Source: Flavobacterium difficile | GTDB lineage: Bacteria > Bacteroidota > Bacteroidia > Flavobacteriales > Flavobacteriaceae | Direction: 5' to 3' | Assembly: GCF_011392115.1 (NCBI RefSeq) | Contig: NZ_JAAJBT010000002.1 | Location: 1-64,000, forward strand | Length of the DNA stretch: 64,000 nt | In this document: positions 8,169-16,770 of the stretch, in pieces | Numbering within the stretch: position 1 is the stretch's first letter | Layout: the number at the start of each line of letters is the position of its first letter | Notes under the pieces: generated by a model | Databases searched by the model: none | The model's input: only the letters and a program-made list of their open reading frames with translations | Told to the model about the DNA's origin: nothing | Translations under genes and position numbers: made by a program

Positions 8169-9395
8169 TTATACCAATTGTTTCAAGGCAATTTCATAAG
8201 CTCTTGCACTGATATTTGTTTTACTTGAATTAGCGTCAAATGTTTTTTGAATCGCATTTCCAATTATTTCAGAAGCGTCATTAAAGATAGCTTCGTCTGT
8301 CATTTGTACTTTTTTCTCCATGAAATAGGCAAAAACTCTCGCCATTCCACAGTTTGAAATGAAATCTGGAATTAAACTTACTTTGTTGTCTGTTTCTTCC
8401 ATTATTGGCCCGTAGAAAATTTCCTTATCAGCAAAAGGAACATTCGCGCCGCATGAAATAACTTCTAAGCCATTCGCAATCATGTTTTCTACATTATCTT
8501 TAGAAACAATTCTTGAAGCCGCACATGGCGCAAAAATTTGAGCTCCAATTTTCCAGATTTTATCATTAATTTCTGCGAAAGGAATCATTTGGTCAGAAAC
8601 TAATTTATTACCATCTTTATTTCTGAATAATTCTGTAACTTCTTCAAATGTGAAACCATTTTCATTAATTACACCGCCATCTCTGTCGATAATTCCAACT
8701 ACTTTAGCACCCATTTTTGCTAAATAAAAGGCTGCCGCTGAACCTACATTTCCAAAACCTTGAACTATGGCTTTTTTACCGATAACGCTTCCACCGTAAA
8801 TTCCGTAGAAATGTTTCACCGCTTCGGCAACACCATAACCTGTAATCATATCGGCTACAGTATATTTTTTTGATAAATCTGGAGTAAATTCTCCGTTTTC
8901 AATCACTTTAATTACACCCTGACGCAATTGCCCAATTCTGTTAATTTTATCTGCTTCAGTAGGTTTGAAGTGTCCGTTAAAAACCCCTTCTTGCGGATGC
9001 CAAACACCACAATCTTCAGTCATTGGAATTACTTCGTGAATTTCATCTACATTTAAATCTCCACCCGTTCCATAATAGTTTTTTAATAATGGAGAAACAG
9101 CTTTGTACCAACGTTCTAAAACACCTTTTTTGCGAGGATCTGCTGGGTCAAAATTAATTCCAGATTTTGCTCCACCAATAGCCGGACCAGATACTGAAAA
9201 TTTGACTTCCATAGTTTTCGCTAATGAAAGTACTTCGTTCTGGTCTAAACCAATTCTCATACGTGTTCCTCCACCAGCAGCACCACCACGTAATGAATTA
9301 ATTACTGTCCAGCCTTCTGCTTCTGTTTCTGGGTCTTTCCAGTTGAATACAATTTCAGGTTCTTTATTTTCGAATTTATGAAGTAAGTCTTTCAT
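8169..9395 (-). CDS. Glu/Leu/Phe/Val dehydrogenase family protein
   Basis: A 408-residue amino-acid dehydrogenase distinct from the one at 2736. The N-terminal domain has RGGAAGGGTRMR and GPAIGGAKSGINFDP, the family glycine-rich loop with the catalytic lysine. The Rossmann domain has VQGFGNVGSAAAFYLAKMGAKVVGIID. It contains segments absent from leucine dehydrogenase (for example WHPQEGVFNGHF), so it belongs to a separate branch. NAD(P)-dependent oxidative deamination is expected, but the substrate is not evident and glutamate is only one possibility. It has its own terminator and a TAAATTTG promoter box at 9421-9428 on the minus strand. Confidence 0.8.
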   Translation of the reverse strand: MKDLLHKFENKEPEIVFNWKDPETEAEGWTVINSLRGGAAGGGTRMRIGLDQNEVLSLAKTMEVKFSVSGPAIGGAKSGINFDPADPRKKGVLERWYKAVSPLLKNYYGTGGDLNVDEIHEVIPMTEDCGVWHPQEGVFNGHFKPTEADKINRIGQLRQGVIKVIENGEFTPDLSKKYTVADMITGYGVAEAVKHFYGIYGGSVIGKKAIVQGFGNVGSAAAFYLAKMGAKVVGIIDRDGGVINENGFTFEEVTELFRNKDGNKLVSDQMIPFAEINDKIWKIGAQIFAPCAASRIVSKDNVENMIANGLEVISCGANVPFADKEIFYGPIMEETDNKVSLIPDFISNCGMARVFAYFMEKKVQMTDEAIFNDASEIIGNAIQKTFDANSSKTNISARAYEIALKQLV

Positions 9396-9420
9396 ATTTT
9401 AGGTTGTTAATTTTGATATG

Positions 9421-9428
9421 CAAATTTA
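9421..9428 (-). promoter_or_regulatory. Promoter -7 box of the second dehydrogenase gene
   Basis: The minus strand reads TAAATTTG about 26 bases before the start codon at 9395. It lies divergent to, and about 60 bases from, the tetR promoter. Confidence 0.5.
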
Positions 9429-9466
9429 GTTTTTTCACCCAATCAAAAAAGAAATTTTACTTTTTT

Positions 9467-9497
9467 TTTGTTAATTTGATACCGATTGGTATCTTTG
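9467..9497 (+). promoter_or_regulatory. Promoter of the TetR regulator gene
   Basis: TTTG (9467-9470), 19 bases, then TATCTTTG (9490-9497): a full match to the Bacteroidota TTTG-N19-TAnnTTTG arrangement. The gene's ATG at 9501 lies so close that the transcript would be leaderless or nearly so. Confidence 0.7.
9478..9493. promoter_or_regulatory. Operator palindrome in front of tetR
   Basis: GATACCGATTGGTATC, two perfect six-base arms around GATT, placed between the -33 and -7 boxes and overlapping the -7 box. A nearly identical palindrome precedes the next gene (10112-10127). Binding here would block the promoter, so negative autoregulation by the TetR protein is inferred. Confidence 0.8.
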
Positions 9498-9500
9498 CGT

Positions 9501-10094
9501 ATGCGAGCATCAGAAATAACAAAAGCAAAAGTGCTTAAGGAAGCCACAAACCTTTTTAATACAAAAGGATATAAATCTACGTCGTTAAGCGATATTACTG
9601 AAGCTACAGGTTTTACAAAAGGTGCGATTTACAGACATTTTGAGAATAAAGAAAGTCTTGAAATTGAAGCTTTTCAAAAAATGATGCAAGCTATTTTCGT
9701 AGCTTTAAATGAGAAAATTAAGGCTGAAAATAACACAAGAGACAAGCTTTTTTGTGTGTTGAATTTGTTTCAAAGTTACATTACAAATCCACTAATTATT
9801 GGTGGTTGTCCTCTGTTAAATGTTGCTGTTGAAGTAGACGATACAAACCTAGAATTGAAGCAAAAAGCACAACAAGCTTTATCTGTTTTTCGTGATTCAG
9901 TTGAGAAAATTATAATCAATGGAAAAACGCACAAACAAGTAGGTGCTTTAGTAAACGAAAAACTTGTGGCTACCGTATTGATTTCTACCCTTGAAGGTGG
10001 CGTGATGATGAGTAAATTAGAAAATTCTAACTCAGATATTGAGATTGTGGTCAATCATTTAAAAAATTGGATTGTTTCCGATATATTACTGTAA
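9501..10094 (+). CDS. TetR/AcrR-family transcriptional regulator
   Basis: A 197-residue repressor. The N-terminal helix-turn-helix is typical (AKVLKEATNLFNTKGYKSTSLSDITEATGFTKGAIYRHFENKESLE, residues about 8-53). The C-terminal ligand/dimer domain is variable, with GGCPLLNVAVEVDD near residues 100-113, as in the TetR_C family that follows YcdC/LmrA-type regulators. The ATG at 9501 was chosen over an upstream TTG (9486) because that codon lies inside the operator. Palindromes in front of this gene and of the following hydrolase define a likely two-promoter regulon responding to an unknown small molecule. Confidence 0.88.
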   Translation: MRASEITKAKVLKEATNLFNTKGYKSTSLSDITEATGFTKGAIYRHFENKESLEIEAFQKMMQAIFVALNEKIKAENNTRDKLFCVLNLFQSYITNPLIIGGCPLLNVAVEVDDTNLELKQKAQQALSVFRDSVEKIIINGKTHKQVGALVNEKLVATVLISTLEGGVMMSKLENSNSDIEIVVNHLKNWIVSDILL

Positions 10095-10111
10095 AAAAAT
10101 TTAACTAATTT

Positions 10112-10127
10112 GATACCAATTGGTATC
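10112..10127. promoter_or_regulatory. Second TetR operator, before the hydrolase gene
   Basis: GATACCAATTGGTATC, a perfect 16-base palindrome differing by one base from the one before tetR. It is followed by TATCTTTA (10124-10131), a near match to the -7 box. The same protein very probably controls both genes. Confidence 0.8.
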
Positions 10128-10141
10128 TTTAAAATAAAATT

Positions 10142-10981
10142 ATGATGAATTTTAAGATAATAATGCAAAAATTATTGGGATTTTATTTCAATTTATTGTC
10201 ATTTGTATACCCAAAAAAGCTAAAAAAGGATGGATTTTTACTTTTTTGTAATCCGTTTGCACGAAAAGTAAAACCACATCAATTAGAATTTTTGCAAAAG
10301 GGAATGTCGGAAGTTTTAGATTTAGAAGGATTTCAAATTCAAACATATAAATGGGGTAGTGGTTCTAAAAAAATATTGCTTATTCATGGTTGGTCAAGTC
10401 ATTCCTTTCGTTGGAAAAACTATATTGAACATTTACTTAAAAATGATTTTACCGTTTATGCCTTAGATGCCCCAGCTCACGGTTTGTCTTCTGGTAAATC
10501 TATTCATGTGGTTTTGTATGCGAAAGTAATTGACGCTTTTTTAAAAATGAATTCAGAAATTTCATTTATCATTAGTCATTCTATTGGTGGATTTGCCACA
10601 ACCTATTTTCTAGATCATTACAAAACTCATAATCTTGAAAAGGTGGTCATAATGGGAGCGCCAGGAGAAGCCTCTGATTTTTTCGATTTTTATAAACAAA
10701 CATTAGGCTTAACAACAAAATCTCTGCAATTAATTATTGATGAATTTCATGCACAATTAGGAAAAACTCCTAGTTATTTTTCAAGTGCTAGATTTGCTGA
10801 AAGTATTACTATTCCAGCGCTAATCGTACACGATAAAAATGATTTGGCTACGAATTATAATTATTCTATTCGGCTAAATAAGCATTGGAAAAATAGCGAA
10901 TTAATTTTAACAGAAGGTTTAGGACACGATTTAAAAAGCAAAGAATTAATAAAAAAAGTTACTGATTTTATTAAAAACTAA
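10142..10981 (+). CDS. Alpha/beta hydrolase
   Basis: A 279-residue serine hydrolase. Visible elements are the oxyanion-hole motif LLIHGWSSHS, the nucleophile elbow SHSIGG, the acid loop VHDKND and the catalytic histidine in EGLGHD. The N-terminus (FKIIMQKLLGFYFNLLSFVYPKK) is hydrophobic and could associate with the membrane. The substrate is unknown; esters of lipids or xenobiotics would fit control by a TetR regulator. The gene has its own promoter and operator 15 bases upstream, so it is regulated together with tetR though not necessarily in one transcript. Confidence 0.85.
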   Translation: MMNFKIIMQKLLGFYFNLLSFVYPKKLKKDGFLLFCNPFARKVKPHQLEFLQKGMSEVLDLEGFQIQTYKWGSGSKKILLIHGWSSHSFRWKNYIEHLLKNDFTVYALDAPAHGLSSGKSIHVVLYAKVIDAFLKMNSEISFIISHSIGGFATTYFLDHYKTHNLEKVVIMGAPGEASDFFDFYKQTLGLTTKSLQLIIDEFHAQLGKTPSYFSSARFAESITIPALIVHDKNDLATNYNYSIRLNKHWKNSELILTEGLGHDLKSKELIKKVTDFIKN

Positions 10982-11152
10982 AATGTGTTAGTTTAATGTT
11001 CAATCTAATTATGCATTTGATAAATTAGTTTGTTAACTTTTTTGGCACCACTTGGTGGATGGTTAAAAATTATAAATTTCGAATTAATTTTAATTATCTT
11101 CTATGGAATGATTTTTTTAGACATTTCGTTAAGAATTCGTGGCAACAAAATA

Positions 11153-12217
11153 CTATTGATAAATTTCACCAGAACTATGATCCTGTTTAGCACCAGTTAC
11201 ACTCGCTAAAACATTAGTTTCGTTTCGTAATTTTAACACACCAAGTAAGGCAAAAATTAAAGCCTCCTTAAATCGGATTGTTTTTTCGTTTGGAATGATA
11301 ATTTCAATTGTTGGCAAATGAGCTTTCATTCTTTCAATTAGAAAATTGTTGTACACACCACCACCAGAAATTAACAATTTTCCAGATTTTAATTTTAGAA
11401 TTTTTCCGATTTGAAACGCTATGTGTTCAGTAAACGTTCTCATTTTATCTTCTGTTGCAATTGTATAACTTTCTAAAATTGGTAAAACAGTTTCTTTTAC
11501 AAATTCAAAACCAAGTGATTTTGGAAAGGATTTGTGGTAAAATTCTAATTGATTTAATTGTTCAAACAATTCAGAATTTAAATGTCCAGTTTCAGAAATC
11601 TTGCCTTTATCATCATATTCTAATCCGAAAGTATTCGCATAAAAATTTAAAACGGTATTAACTGGAGAAATGTCAAAAGCAATTCTTTGTTGGTTCATTT
11701 CGAAAGAAATATTTGAAAATCCACCTAAATTAAGACAGTAATCATATTCTGGAAATAAAATTCTATCACCAATTGGAACTAGAGGAGCGCCTTGACCGCC
11801 ATATTTCACATCTTGAACACGAAAATTACAAACCACTTTTTGTTTAACAATGGACGCAATTTGCGGTAAGTTTCCTATTTGAAGTGTGTAGCCCTTTTCT
11901 GGCTGATGTAAAATTGTATGTCCATGCGAACAAACAGCATCAAGGTTGTTAATCTTATTTTTTGTAATAAAGTCAGCAATTATGTTTCCTAAAATATTGG
12001 TATATTCAATATTTAAATCTGAAAGTTCATTTTCGTTGAAATTAATGCTATTTTTTAGTTTCGAAATAAGTTCAGGGGTATAAGAAATGGTAGTGCATTC
12101 GTAAATTTCATACGACCATTTGTGTTGATTTATTTCAAATTTTATATGTGCCAAATCAACTCCATCTAATGAAGTCCCCGACATTACACCGATAACGTTA
12201 TAGTTCTGCTTAAACAT
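11153..12217 (-). CDS. anmK: Anhydro-N-acetylmuramic acid kinase
   Basis: A 354-residue cytosolic kinase of the ASKHA fold. The N-terminal VIGVMSGTSLDGVDLAHI is the family signature and phosphate-binding loop, followed by SHGHTILHQPEKG and LNLGGFSNIS; a further glycine-rich loop (LISGGGVYN) is near residue 280. It opens and phosphorylates anhydroMurNAc to MurNAc-6-phosphate in cell-wall recycling. The length is close to the usual 360-370. It is a single-gene unit, divergent from the acyl-CoA dehydrogenase gene. Confidence 0.93.
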   Translation of the reverse strand: MFKQNYNVIGVMSGTSLDGVDLAHIKFEINQHKWSYEIYECTTISYTPELISKLKNSINFNENELSDLNIEYTNILGNIIADFITKNKINNLDAVCSHGHTILHQPEKGYTLQIGNLPQIASIVKQKVVCNFRVQDVKYGGQGAPLVPIGDRILFPEYDYCLNLGGFSNISFEMNQQRIAFDISPVNTVLNFYANTFGLEYDDKGKISETGHLNSELFEQLNQLEFYHKSFPKSLGFEFVKETVLPILESYTIATEDKMRTFTEHIAFQIGKILKLKSGKLLISGGGVYNNFLIERMKAHLPTIEIIIPNEKTIRFKEALIFALLGVLKLRNETNVLASVTGAKQDHSSGEIYQ

Positions 12218-12239
12218 GGGTTAAAAATACAATTTCTTA

Positions 12240-12270
12240 TTGAAAATTTCATATTAAATAACTACATTTG
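12240..12270 (+). promoter_or_regulatory. Promoter of the acyl-CoA dehydrogenase gene
   Basis: TTG (12240-12242), 20 bases, then TACATTTG (12263-12270), a good Bacteroidota promoter, 44 bases before the ATG. Confidence 0.6.
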
Positions 12271-12313
12271 AGCGAAATTTTTAAGAGATATTCAATTAAC
12301 TTATAGTAAAATA

Positions 12314-13453
12314 ATGGATTTTAAATTAAACGAAGAGCAATTGATGATTCAACAAGCAGCTAAAGATTTTGCTGTTACAGAATTGTTACCGGGAGTTATA
12401 GAAAGAGATGAACATTCAATCTTTCCAACAGAGCAAGTTAAGAAAATGGGCGAACTTGGTTTTATGGGTATGATGGTTGATCCAAAATATGGTGGTGCTG
12501 GTTTAGATAGTATTTCATATGTTTTAGCCATGGAAGAAATTGCTAAAATTGATGCTTCTGCGGCAGTAATTATGTCTGTAAATAACTCATTGGTTTGTGC
12601 CGGTTTAGAAAAGTATGGTACTGAAGAACAAAAAATTAAATACTTAACACCATTGGCAAAAGGTGAAGTTATTGGTGCTTTTTGTTTGTCTGAGCCAGAA
12701 GCAGGTTCTGATGCTACTTCACAAAGAACTACTGCAATAGATATGGGTGATCATTATGTTTTGAATGGTACGAAAAACTGGATTACTAATGGAGGCACAG
12801 CGTCTACATATTTAGTTATTGCACAAACAGATGCATCAAAAGGTCATAAAGGAATAAATGTACTGATTGTAGAAAAAGGTATGCCTGGTTTTGAAGTAGG
12901 TCCAAAAGAAAAGAAAATGGGAATTAGAGGTTCTGATACACATACTTTATTATTTAATGATGTAAAAGTTCCAAAAGAAAATAGAATTGGTGAAGATGGT
13001 TTCGGATTTGCTTTTGCTATGTCAACATTAAATGGAGGAAGAATTGGAATTGCTTCTCAGGCTTTAGGAATAGCTCAAGGTGCTTATGAATTAGCTTTAA
13101 AATATTCTCAAGAGCGTGTAGCGTTTAAAAAACCTATTTTCCAACATCAAGCTATTGCTTTCAAATTAGCTGATATGCATGTTAAAATTACGGCTGCGAG
13201 ATTGTTAATTCATAAAGCAGCTGCTGAAAAAGATTTAGGTGAAGATATTGCACATTCAGGAGCGATGGCTAAATTATATGCTTCTGAAATTGCCTTAGAA
13301 GTAGCAAATGAAGCGGTTCAAATTCACGGAGGTAATGGTTATGTAAGCGAATATCATGTAGAAAGAATGATGCGTGATTCTAAAATTACTCAAATTTATG
13401 AAGGAACATCTGAAATTCAAAGAATTGTAATTTCAAGAGGTTTAGTTTCGTAG
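12314..13453 (+). CDS. Acyl-CoA dehydrogenase
   Basis: A 379-residue FAD enzyme of normal length. It shows the signature AFCLSEPEAGSDA, the FAD-binding WITNGG region, and the second signature QIHGGNGY. The catalytic glutamate is in YEGTSEIQR near the C-terminus, the position used by short-chain (butyryl-type) acyl-CoA dehydrogenases. It oxidises acyl-CoA to enoyl-CoA in beta-oxidation or branched-chain amino-acid breakdown, passing electrons to electron-transfer flavoprotein. No ETF genes are adjacent, and chain length cannot be read from sequence. Confidence 0.9.
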   Translation: MDFKLNEEQLMIQQAAKDFAVTELLPGVIERDEHSIFPTEQVKKMGELGFMGMMVDPKYGGAGLDSISYVLAMEEIAKIDASAAVIMSVNNSLVCAGLEKYGTEEQKIKYLTPLAKGEVIGAFCLSEPEAGSDATSQRTTAIDMGDHYVLNGTKNWITNGGTASTYLVIAQTDASKGHKGINVLIVEKGMPGFEVGPKEKKMGIRGSDTHTLLFNDVKVPKENRIGEDGFGFAFAMSTLNGGRIGIASQALGIAQGAYELALKYSQERVAFKKPIFQHQAIAFKLADMHVKITAARLLIHKAAAEKDLGEDIAHSGAMAKLYASEIALEVANEAVQIHGGNGYVSEYHVERMMRDSKITQIYEGTSEIQRIVISRGLVS

Positions 13454-13477
13454 TTTTCGAAATAGAAATAAAAAAAA

Positions 13478-13503
13478 GGCAACCTAAATGGTTGCCTTTT
13501 TTT
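13478..13503. terminator. Bidirectional terminator
   Basis: GGCAACC (13478-13484) and GGTTGCC (13490-13496) with a five-base loop, an A-run before and a T-run after. It separates the convergent acyl-CoA dehydrogenase and murF genes; the T-run overlaps the murF stop. Confidence 0.88.
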
Positions 13504-14785
13504 ATAATAAATCTAAGGTTCTCTCTAGACTCATTCCACGTGAGCCCTTTATTAGTAAGAAGCTGTTTTCGCTTATTTGATTTGGAAATGCAGATTGAAA
13601 AGACTCAAAAGTTTCATGAAAAGTCATGTTGGTGTTTGCGTTTTTATGTGCAAAGAAATCTTTACCAATAAAGTGAAATTTGATGTCTTCATGATGGAAA
13701 CAAAATGCAACAAGTTTATTGTGTTCTTCTGAACTCTCGTTACCTAACTCGAACATGTCGCCTAAAATAGCAACTTTGTTTTGTTCTTCTAATTGAAAAA
13801 AGTTAGTTAGAGCTGCATTCATGCTACTCGGATTGGCATTGTAAGCATCCAATATAATTTTATTTGAGTTTTTTTCTAATAGCTGAGAACGATTGTTATT
13901 AGGAATATAGTTTTCCAATCCGAATTTTATTTTCTCATTCGAAACCCCAAAATGTTTTCCAATTGTAACGGCTGCATTTATGTTATTTGCATTGTATAAT
14001 CCGATTAAATGCGATTGAATTGTAGTGTCTTCAAATTCAATCTTTACCATAGGATTAGTTTCTATGTTTGTTATATTTACAAAATTATTAGGCGCATTGT
14101 AACCAAATGTGATTCGTTTTAAGTTTTCAGTTTTTTCGTTTTGAATGGAATCATCCGTGTTTACAAATACAGTTTTGTTGTTAGAAGAAAGAAACTGATA
14201 TAATTCACTTTTTCCTTTAATGACACCTTCAGTTCCGCCAAATCCTTCTAAATGTGCTTTTCCAAAGTTAGTAATGTAGCCATAATCTGGCTGACAAATT
14301 TCGCAAAGCATTTCAATTTCTTTTTGATGGTTGGCACCCATTTCTACGATACCCATTTCTGTTGAAGTGTCAAATGAAAGTAAAGTTAGAGGAACACCAA
14401 TATGATTGTTCAAATTGCCAATTGTAGCTTTGGTATTAAATTTTTGGGATAGTACAGCGTAAATTAATTCTTTTGTGGTAGTCTTTCCGTTGCTACCTGT
14501 TAATCCAATTATGGTAATATTTAATTGATTTCTATGGAAGTTTGCTAAATCTTGTAAAGCCGTTAATGAGTTGTCAACTAAAATAAATCGGTCATCTATT
14601 TTGTATTCAGCTTCATCGATTATGGCAAATTTAGCGCCATTTTCTATGGCACTTAACGCAAATTTATTTCCATTAAAATTGTCGCCTTTAAGAGCTACAA
14701 ATAAGTTGTCTTTTTGAATTTTTCTATTGTCTGTTGCAATTCCACTTGATTGCAAAAAATAGTTGTAAATTTCTTTTCTTTCCAT
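13502..14785 (-). CDS. murF: UDP-MurNAc-tripeptide--D-Ala-D-Ala ligase
   Basis: A 427-residue Mur ligase that adds D-Ala-D-Ala to the peptidoglycan precursor in the cytosol. Visible elements are the N-terminal substrate domain (GIATDNRKIQKDNLFVALKGDNFNGN), the ATP-binding P-loop GLTGSNGKTTTKE near residue 95, EMGANHQKEIEML, and the C-terminal domain with LDAYNANPSSM and ILGDMFELG. All diagnostic motifs are present. It lies downstream of gldJ on the same strand, but a terminator hairpin stands between them, so it needs readthrough or a weak promoter I cannot identify. Confidence 0.94.
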   Translation of the reverse strand: MERKEIYNYFLQSSGIATDNRKIQKDNLFVALKGDNFNGNKFALSAIENGAKFAIIDEAEYKIDDRFILVDNSLTALQDLANFHRNQLNITIIGLTGSNGKTTTKELIYAVLSQKFNTKATIGNLNNHIGVPLTLLSFDTSTEMGIVEMGANHQKEIEMLCEICQPDYGYITNFGKAHLEGFGGTEGVIKGKSELYQFLSSNNKTVFVNTDDSIQNEKTENLKRITFGYNAPNNFVNITNIETNPMVKIEFEDTTIQSHLIGLYNANNINAAVTIGKHFGVSNEKIKFGLENYIPNNNRSQLLEKNSNKIILDAYNANPSSMNAALTNFFQLEEQNKVAILGDMFELGNESSEEHNKLVAFCFHHEDIKFHFIGKDFFAHKNANTNMTFHETFESFQSAFPNQISENSFLLIKGSRGMSLERTLDLL

Positions 14786-14800
14786 AGTGCTAAAATAAAA

Positions 14801-14826
14801 AAAGCCCTTTAAAATTAAAGGGCTTT
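14801..14826 (-). terminator. Terminator between gldJ and murF
   Basis: AAAGCCCTTTAA (14801-14812) pairs with TTAAAGGGCTTT (14815-14826), a 12-bp stem with a two-base loop. The A-run at 14791-14800 supplies the U-run on the minus strand. Confidence 0.85.
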
Positions 14827-14847
14827 TTTAAAATATTTTAAGAATTA

Positions 14848-16578
14848 TTATCCTCTTACGTTTCCTCTAGGAGTTTTCTTATTGGATTTTGGTCCAACTT
14901 TAGACATTGCACATCTGAATCCAATGTAGTCTGTTGCCATATCTTGTGGGAAATATCTTCTAGAAGCTGGGTCTAACCAGTAAGCTCTATCTCTCCATGA
15001 ACCACCTTTGTAAACTCTAACATTATCATCCACTAATGTAGTTCTGTTGTCTGCTTTATCAAATTGCTTGATTTGGTTTCCAGCACTGTCTACAGAAATT
15101 TTGTGTAATGGTGACTTGTACATTCTTTTGTTAGGATCATTTGCTTTTTCTTTCTCTTCTTCAGAAGATCCGAAATCAAAGTATCTAGTAGATTGTCTGT
15201 CTCCATCTCTGTAATTTCTGTTATCAGATTTGTCGAAATTTTGTCTTAAATAGGTTTCGTTATCATCAACTGGTACTTGTGCAATAGATCCTGGGAAATT
15301 TCTTGCCATCAATTTACCATTAGGTAATGTATCGTATTGAATGTTGTCAACAGTTACTAATTCAACAGTTCCATCTTCACCAATTTTATTTTTTGTGTAA
15401 ACGTTACCTCTGAAATAGTTGAAATCATTTCCTTCATCATCAATAATAGGTCTGTAAACATCTTGAACCCATTCTGCTACGTTTCCAGCCATATCATATA
15501 AACCGAAATCATTTGGAGGATATGCTTTTACATAGTTTGTAATATCAGCACCATCATCAGACCATCCTGCAATTCCACCATAATCACCTTTGCCTTGTTT
15601 AAAGTTGGCTAATTGGTCACCTCTCATTTGTCTTTTACCAGAACGAGTGTATTGTCCTTTCCAAGGATATTTCTTTTGTCCTTTGTAAATATTATATTCT
15701 CTATTTCCTACTAAAGCTAGAGCCGCATATTCCCATTCTGCTTCTGTTGGTAATCTATACTCTGGTAAAATTATACCTGAACTTCTTTGTGCATAAACAT
15801 TTTTAGCTTCAGTACTACCGCCATCTGCTTTTGCTCCTTTTGCTGGTCTTCTTCCACTAGATTTTTGACCCATTGGTTTTTTTAGTACAATTTCCTCATT
15901 TCCAGCAAAAGTTTTTGATGGTGAGTTGATGTAAGATTCAGTATCAAAATTTGATTCAGCAGTTACATCAGCACTAATTTTGTTTCCTTTTTTAAGATAT
16001 CCTTCTTTTTCAAGAATATTTTCATTTACACGATTTGTTCTCCATTCGCAAAACTCTGTTGCTTGAATCCAGTTCACTCCGACTACTGGGTAATTAGCAT
16101 AAGCTGGGTGTCTTAAATAGTTATTTGTCATCGTTTCGTTGTAACCTAAACGATTTCTCCAAACTAAAGTATCAGGAATTGCTCCATTGTATATATGCTT
16201 GTAATTTTCTTCTGTTGGAGGATAAACTGATTTTACCCAGAATAAATATTCAGCGTACATCATATTTGTTACCTCAGTTTCATCCATGAAGAAAGATTGA
16301 ACGTGCTGCTTAGTAGGACTGTTATTCCAGTCGTGCATTACATCATCTTCAACTTTTCCCATTGTAAAAGCACCACCTTCAATAGAAGTCATTCCCGGAG
16401 GAGTTTCTTGTTTTTTGAATTTTGTGTTATACTGGAAACCACCTTTTTTGTCGTTGATTTGCCATCCAGTTGCAGTAGAGCCACCTTTAGTGCTTCCCTT
16501 TTTGCTACAGCTGGTAAAACCTATTGCTATAGTCAACGCTAATAACAATTTTAAAGTCATAATTTTAGTAACTTTCAT
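14848..16578 (-). CDS. gldJ: Gliding motility lipoprotein GldJ
   Basis: A 576-residue lipoprotein with a signal peptide and lipobox ending at Cys24 (IGFTSC). The body is a sulfatase-modifying-factor (SUMF/FGE-like) fold: GMTSIEGGAFTMGKVED, MDETEVTNMMYAEYLFWV, YPVVGVNWIQATEFCEWR, YRLPTEAEWEYAA, YDMAGNVAEWVQD and a C-terminal RVYKGGSWRDRAYWLDPASRRYFP ... IGFRCAMS. GldJ is anchored in the outer membrane facing the periplasm and is needed for gliding and for type IX secretion, partly by stabilising GldK. No catalytic role is known. It sits head-to-head with porU, an arrangement I recall from Flavobacterium genomes. Confidence 0.94.
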   Translation of the reverse strand: MKVTKIMTLKLLLALTIAIGFTSCSKKGSTKGGSTATGWQINDKKGGFQYNTKFKKQETPPGMTSIEGGAFTMGKVEDDVMHDWNNSPTKQHVQSFFMDETEVTNMMYAEYLFWVKSVYPPTEENYKHIYNGAIPDTLVWRNRLGYNETMTNNYLRHPAYANYPVVGVNWIQATEFCEWRTNRVNENILEKEGYLKKGNKISADVTAESNFDTESYINSPSKTFAGNEEIVLKKPMGQKSSGRRPAKGAKADGGSTEAKNVYAQRSSGIILPEYRLPTEAEWEYAALALVGNREYNIYKGQKKYPWKGQYTRSGKRQMRGDQLANFKQGKGDYGGIAGWSDDGADITNYVKAYPPNDFGLYDMAGNVAEWVQDVYRPIIDDEGNDFNYFRGNVYTKNKIGEDGTVELVTVDNIQYDTLPNGKLMARNFPGSIAQVPVDDNETYLRQNFDKSDNRNYRDGDRQSTRYFDFGSSEEEKEKANDPNKRMYKSPLHKISVDSAGNQIKQFDKADNRTTLVDDNVRVYKGGSWRDRAYWLDPASRRYFPQDMATDYIGFRCAMSKVGPKSNKKTPRGNVRG

Positions 16579-16770
16579 ACTTTTGTAGGTAATAATTTAA
16601 GTGCCGCAAGATAGTAATAAACCATTAATATGCAACAAAAAAATAAAAAAAAATTAAACATTAACTTAACTCGATATTATAATAACGTTCAGAGATGTTA
16701 AATATTGTATAAATTCACATATTTATTTATAAATAGCAATATTTTTTTTTATTTTGCGTTACTTAATTCT

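Noticed and set aside
16705-16770. Upstream start for porU
   Set aside because: It would place 22 extra residues before a complete signal peptide.
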